Below, in pieces: positions 60,524-64,000 of a stretch of 64,000 bases of DNA. The notes beneath the pieces are model-generated. The model searched no databases, was not told the origin of the DNA, and saw nothing but the letters and a program-made list of their open reading frames with translations. Each line of letters starts with the position of its first letter. Position 1 is the first letter of the stretch. The stretch comes from Sciscionella marina DSM 45152 (GTDB lineage Bacteria; Actinomycetota; Actinomycetes; Mycobacteriales; Pseudonocardiaceae), in assembly GCF_000379465.1 (NCBI RefSeq), contig NZ_KB905392.1:124001-188000 (forward strand). Direction: 5' to 3'. Made by a program: the position numbers and the translations under genes.

Positions 60524-62685
60524 GACCGGATCACGTCGAGGACCTGCTGCGGGAACTCGCGCCGCAGGTCCTCGGCGCGCTGGCGCGCCGCTACGGGCAT
60601 TTCGCGGAGGCCGAGGACGCGGTCCAGGAGGCCATGCTGAGCGCCTGCACCTCCTGGCCGCGCGAGGGCCTTCCGGAGCGGCCGCGAGCCTGGCTGATCA
60701 CGGTGGCTTCCCGCAGGCTCACCGACCTGCTGCGCGCCGAAGAGGCCCGGCAGCGCCGCGAGGACGGGGCGGCGCGCGCCTGGCGGCCACCGGCCGGGGA
60801 CACCGAGGCCGACGACACCCTGGTGCTGTTCTACCTGTGCTGCCATCCCGCGCTGCGCCCCGCCGACCAGATCGCCCTCACCCTGCGCAGCGTCGGCGGG
60901 CTGAGTACCGCGGAGATCGCCCGCGCGTTCCTGGTCCCGGAACAGACCATGGCGCAGCGCATCCTGCGCGCCAAACGGCGCATCCGGAACCACGGCGAAC
61001 CGTTCCGCATGCCCGCCGCGACCGAACGGGCCGAACGCACCGCCGCCGTACTGCACGTGCTCTATCTGATCTTCACCGAGGGGTACACGAGCACCGTGGG
61101 CGCCCAGCTGTACCGGGTCGACCTGTCCGCCGAGGCCATCCGGCTGGCCAGGATCCTGCGGCTGCTGCTCCCCAGGGACAGCGAGGTCACCGGGCTGCTC
61201 GCGCTCATGCTGCTCACCGACGCGCGCCGCCCTGCCCGCACCGGGGCACACGGCGAACTGATCCCGCTTGCCGAACAGGATCGCGGCCGCTGGGACACCG
61301 CCGCGATCAGCGAAGGACTGGCGCTGATCACCGAAGCACTGCCGAACGGACCGGCCGGGCCCTATCAGCTACAGGCCGCCATCGCCGCGCTGCACGACGA
61401 GGCACCCAGCAGCGCGGACACCGACTGGCCGCAGATCCTCGCGCTCTACGAGGTACTGCTCGCCCATGCGGACAACCCCGTCGTCGCGCTCAATCACGCC
61501 GTCGCCCTCGCGATGGCCCGGGGACCGGAAGCCGGACTGGAGCGCCTGGCGCGGCTCGCGGGTGACCCGCGGATCGGCGAACGGCACCGGTACCACGCCG
61601 TCCGAGCCCACCTGCTCGAGCTCACCGGCGAGCGCAAGGGCGCGGCAGAGGCCTATCTGCGCGCCGCCCGGCTGGCCACGAACCTGCGCGAACAGCAGTA
61701 CCTGAACCGCAAGGCCGCCGCGCTCTGCGCACGCCCTACCCTCACCACCATGATCGGCACGGTGGACACCGCGCGCGGGCTGCTGCTCGGCCTGCTCGCC
61801 GGGGACTGTTTCGGTGCGCCGTTCGAGGGCGGTGCCACGGTCGGCGAGGCGGCGGTGCGCGCGCTCGAGCGCACCGGCGAACCGTTGCGCTACACCGACG
61901 ACACCGCGCTGGCCTTCGCTTTCGCCGCGCATCTCGCCGAACACGGCGAGGTGCGGATCGATCGGCTGGCCCGGGAGTTCGCGGACACCTGGCGGGCCGA
62001 ACCGTGGCGCGGCTACGGTGCGGGCGCGGCCCGGTTGTTCGCCCGGGTCGCCGAAGGAACACCGTGGGAACAGGCCGCCAGGGAACAGTTCGGCGGCTCG
62101 GGCTCCTACGGGAACGGGGCCGCGATGCGGGTCGCCCCCGCCGCCCTGGCCGCCCGGGATTTGGGGCACGCGGCGGAGCTGGCGAGGCGGAGCGCGCTCC
62201 CCTCGCACGCGCACGAGGACGGTACGCTCGGCGCAGTCTGCCAGGCCGGTGCCGCTTTCCTTGCCGCACACCAGGATCCCGGTATCCGGCTGGACACCGC
62301 GGGCTTTCTCGGCGCACTGTCCGACACACTGGGCTCCGCGCGGTGGCGGGACTCGCTGGAGCGGGCCGGGACGCTGCTGCGTGCGGGCGCCAGTCCGGAA
62401 CGCGCCGCGCGCGAGCTCGGCAACGGGGTCGCCGCACCGGAATCCGTTCCCTCGGCGGTGTACGCCTTCCTCCGCGAACCGGATGACCTGGCCGCCTGCC
62501 TCCGGTTCGCCGTCCGGATGGCCGGGGACACCGACACCATCGCGGCCATGGCGGGCGCGCTCACCGGAGCGCGGTGCGGACCCGCGACACTGCCCGCGTC
62601 CTGGCGCGCACGCCTCGAAGGCGCCGAGCGGGCGGTGGCGCTGGCCGACCGATTGGCGGTTACCTCGACCGGCGGCGCACGCTAA
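60520..62685 (+). CDS. ECF42-type sigma factor fused to an ADP-ribosylglycohydrolase
   Basis: 721-residue, uninterrupted frame. Residues about 5-75 are sigma region 2 (YGHFAEAEDAVQEAMLSA, RAWLITVASRRLTDLLR), 105-160 region 4 (LSTAEIARAFLVPEQTMAQR) and 180-405 the helical TPR-like extension of ECF42 proteins, ending NLREQQYLNRKAAAL where such factors normally stop. From about 411 an ADP-ribosylglycohydrolase domain begins (TARGLLLGLLAGDCFGAPF), with metal-binding motifs YTDDTALAFAFA, GSYGNGAAMRVAP and GDTDTIAAMAGALTGA all kept. It should direct RNA polymerase to ECF42 promoters and also remove ADP-ribose from a target. An internal ATG (61750) could give the hydrolase alone but has no clear ribosome site. 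GTG 60520 overlaps the YCII stop. Confidence 0.9.
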   Translation: MRPDHVEDLLRELAPQVLGALARRYGHFAEAEDAVQEAMLSACTSWPREGLPERPRAWLITVASRRLTDLLRAEEARQRREDGAARAWRPPAGDTEADDTLVLFYLCCHPALRPADQIALTLRSVGGLSTAEIARAFLVPEQTMAQRILRAKRRIRNHGEPFRMPAATERAERTAAVLHVLYLIFTEGYTSTVGAQLYRVDLSAEAIRLARILRLLLPRDSEVTGLLALMLLTDARRPARTGAHGELIPLAEQDRGRWDTAAISEGLALITEALPNGPAGPYQLQAAIAALHDEAPSSADTDWPQILALYEVLLAHADNPVVALNHAVALAMARGPEAGLERLARLAGDPRIGERHRYHAVRAHLLELTGERKGAAEAYLRAARLATNLREQQYLNRKAAALCARPTLTTMIGTVDTARGLLLGLLAGDCFGAPFEGGATVGEAAVRALERTGEPLRYTDDTALAFAFAAHLAEHGEVRIDRLAREFADTWRAEPWRGYGAGAARLFARVAEGTPWEQAAREQFGGSGSYGNGAAMRVAPAALAARDLGHAAELARRSALPSHAHEDGTLGAVCQAGAAFLAAHQDPGIRLDTAGFLGALSDTLGSARWRDSLERAGTLLRAGASPERAARELGNGVAAPESVPSAVYAFLREPDDLAACLRFAVRMAGDTDTIAAMAGALTGARCGPATLPASWRARLEGAERAVALADRLAVTSTGGAR

Positions 62686-62694
62686 TCTCGGGGC

Positions 62695-63201
62695 ATGCTC
62701 GAAAGTTTGGTTACCGGGATCCGCGCGGCCGTGTGCGAGGCGGCCACCCTCGAGGAAACCGCGCAGTCGGTCGCGGCCTGGCTCGAGGCCAACCGGCCGA
62801 GGACCGGACTGCTCACCGCGGCCCAGCGGCGCGGAAACCCGGAGCACTATGAGCAGCACGTACTGCACGTGGAGCCGGACGGCAGTTTCTCGGTCGTCGC
62901 GCTCGTCTGGCTGCCAGGGCAGGAGACCCCGGTACACGATCACCTCGCCTGGTGCGTGGTCACCGTCCTCGAAGGCACCGAACACGAGACCGTGTACCGG
63001 CTGGACGAGCACGCCGGACTCGTCCAGGACCTGGAATCCGAGAACCCGGTCGGCAGCGTTTCCTGCTGCATTCCACCGGGCGATATCCACAAGGTGACGA
63101 ATATCGGCGCCGAGACGGCGATTTCACTGCACGTCTACGGCGCCGATATCGTTCACTGCGGTTCAAGTATCAAACGGACCTACGCACTCGATCACGTGTG
63201 A
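62695..63201 (+). CDS. Cysteine-dioxygenase-family cupin
   Basis: 168-residue cupin of the cysteine dioxygenase type I family, which oxidises thiols such as cysteine or 3-mercaptopropionate with iron and oxygen. The iron ligands fit His-x-His in TPVHDHLAWC and His in SLHVYGAD. The substrate Arg/Tyr set cannot be judged reliably. ATG 62695 lies nine bases after the fusion gene stop, so it may be co-transcribed with it. It overlaps the end of the convergent aldo/keto reductase by ten bases. Confidence 0.85.
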   Translation: MLESLVTGIRAAVCEAATLEETAQSVAAWLEANRPRTGLLTAAQRRGNPEHYEQHVLHVEPDGSFSVVALVWLPGQETPVHDHLAWCVVTVLEGTEHETVYRLDEHAGLVQDLESENPVGSVSCCIPPGDIHKVTNIGAETAISLHVYGADIVHCGSSIKRTYALDHV

Positions 63202-64000
63202 TTCATTTCGTCCGGGTGGGGCCCGGTGCGCCGCCCGTTCTCCAGCCCGTCGATGGTCGCCACGTCGTCCTCGCCGAGTTCGAAGTCGAAAACCTCGAAG
63301 TTCGAACGGATCCGCTCCGGGGTGACGGATTTCGGGATCACGATATTGCCCAGCTGAATGTGCCAGCGCAGAATGATCTGCGCCGGGCTCTTGCCGTATT
63401 TCTCGGCGAGCGCACCGAGTGTGGTGTCCTGCAGCAGCTCGCCGGAGGCGAGCGGGCTCCACGCCTCGGTGGCGATCCCGTGCTTGGCGTGGAACTCCCG
63501 CAGTTCACGCTGCGGCAGGTTCGGGTGCAATTCGATCTGATTCACCGAAGGAACGACCTCGGTTTCCGCGAACAGCCGCTCGAGGTGCGGGATCTGGAAA
63601 TTCGAGACGCCGATCGACCGGATACGGCCGTCCGCCTTGAGCTTTTCGAACGCCTTCCAAGTGTCGACATACTTGTCGACCTTGGGAAGCGGCCAGTGGA
63701 TCAGATAGAGATCCACGTATTCGAGGCCGAGCCTGCGCACGCTCTCCTCGAACGCGCGCAGGGTTTCCTCGTATCCCTGATCGGGGTTCGCCAGTTTCGT
63801 GGTGACGAACAATTCCTCGCGCGGGATCCCCGATTCCGCGATCGCCTTACCGACGCCTTCCTCGTTCTGGTAGAGGGTGGCGGTGTCGATGCTGCGGTAC
63901 CCGGTGCGCAGTGCTTCGGCGACCGAAGGCACCGCCTGTTCGTCCGGGACCTGCCATACGCCGAACCCGAGCTGCGGAATCCGGACACCGTCGTTGAGTT
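63192..64000 (-). CDS. Aldo/keto reductase, 5' end beyond the window
   Basis: At least 269 residues of a typical NADPH-dependent aldo/keto reductase; the frame continues past base 64000, reading LNDGVRIPQLGFGVWQVP at its visible start, so only a few residues are missing. The complete tetrad is present: Asp and Tyr in SIDTATLYQNE, Lys in VTTKLAN and His in LYLIHWPLP. The C-terminal IPKSVTPERIRSNFEVFDF binds the cofactor phosphate. It belongs to the 2,5-diketo-gluconate reductase-like branch and is an ordinary enzyme, unlike the two His-lacking paralogues in this window. Confidence 0.92.
   Translation of the reverse strand, partial: LNDGVRIPQLGFGVWQVPDEQAVPSVAEALRTGYRSIDTATLYQNEEGVGKAIAESGIPREELFVTTKLANPDQGYEETLRAFEESVRRLGLEYVDLYLIHWPLPKVDKYVDTWKAFEKLKADGRIRSIGVSNFQIPHLERLFAETEVVPSVNQIELHPNLPQRELREFHAKHGIATEAWSPLASGELLQDTTLGALAEKYGKSPAQIILRWHIQLGNIVIPKSVTPERIRSNFEVFDFELGEDDVATIDGLENGRRTGPHPDEMNHT

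Noticed and set aside
61750-62685. A separate ADP-ribosylglycohydrolase gene starting at ATG 61750
   Set aside because: No stop separates it from the sigma factor and no ribosome site precedes this ATG; kept as an alternative within the fusion entry.

Overview
The window is very GC-rich (about 70% by eye) with strong G/C preference at third codon positions, GTG and TTG starts, many ATGA/GTGA stop-start overlaps, and families typical of actinomycetes: an LLM (F420-type) oxidoreductase, a PASTA-type kinase, an NlpC/P60 hydrolase, and an ECF42 sigma factor beside a DGPF/YCII gene. It fits a soil or marine actinomycete, most likely of the Pseudonocardiaceae; the genus cannot be fixed from sequence alone. 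No rRNA, tRNA, CRISPR array, transposase or phage gene was seen.

Layout. 0-7 kb: EamA permease, GH3 glycosidase, a PASTA receptor kinase whose catalytic residues are lost, and a secreted NlpC/P60 endopeptidase. 7-18 kb: a tightly coupled operon running leftward (lipoprotein binding protein, ATPase, two permeases, a three-subunit molybdenum hydroxylase and an enamidase-like amidohydrolase), with an LLM oxidoreductase, CoxG and a GntR regulator. 18-29 kb: a TetR regulator at the end of a peptide-type ABC operon whose binding-protein gene carries an in-frame TGA and whose permease and ATPase are fused, plus hydrolase, methyltransferase, aldo/keto reductase, SDR and amidohydrolase genes. Four related palindromes lie in the promoters of this section. 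29-37 kb: a rightward run of alcohol dehydrogenase, aldo/keto reductase, two esterases, aldehyde dehydrogenase, MoaF-like protein and GMC oxidoreductase. 37-45 kb: quinone oxidoreductase behind a SoxR-type promoter, a YtcJ-type amidohydrolase divergent from an MFS transporter, and two SDRs plus an amino-acid permease divergent from an AraC regulator. 46-52 kb: O-methyltransferase, then a CoA-ester operon (ligase, crotonase, BadH-like SDR, acyl-CoA dehydrogenase) divergent from a TetR regulator. 52-60 kb: acetyltransferase, secreted amidase, a glutamate-dehydrogenase remnant, then LysR / E1 alpha-beta fusion / permease / FAD amine oxidase. 60-64 kb: YCII protein, an ECF42 sigma factor fused to an ADP-ribosylglycohydrolase, a cysteine-dioxygenase-like cupin and a truncated aldo/keto reductase.

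Working picture. Most of the window is catabolic: substrate-binding ABC systems and permeases sit beside oxidoreductases and hydrolases, each block having its own regulator and usually a visible palindromic or direct-repeat site. Two points stand out. First, the molybdenum hydroxylase and enamidase-like protein share one operon with an uptake system and neighbour an LLM reductase. This suggests uptake, hydroxylation, reduction and hydrolytic opening of an N-heteroaromatic compound, as in anaerobic nicotinate breakdown but in an actinomycete. Second, the ECF42-ADP-ribosylglycohydrolase fusion joins a transcription factor to an enzyme that removes ADP-ribose. Both are inferences from sequence.
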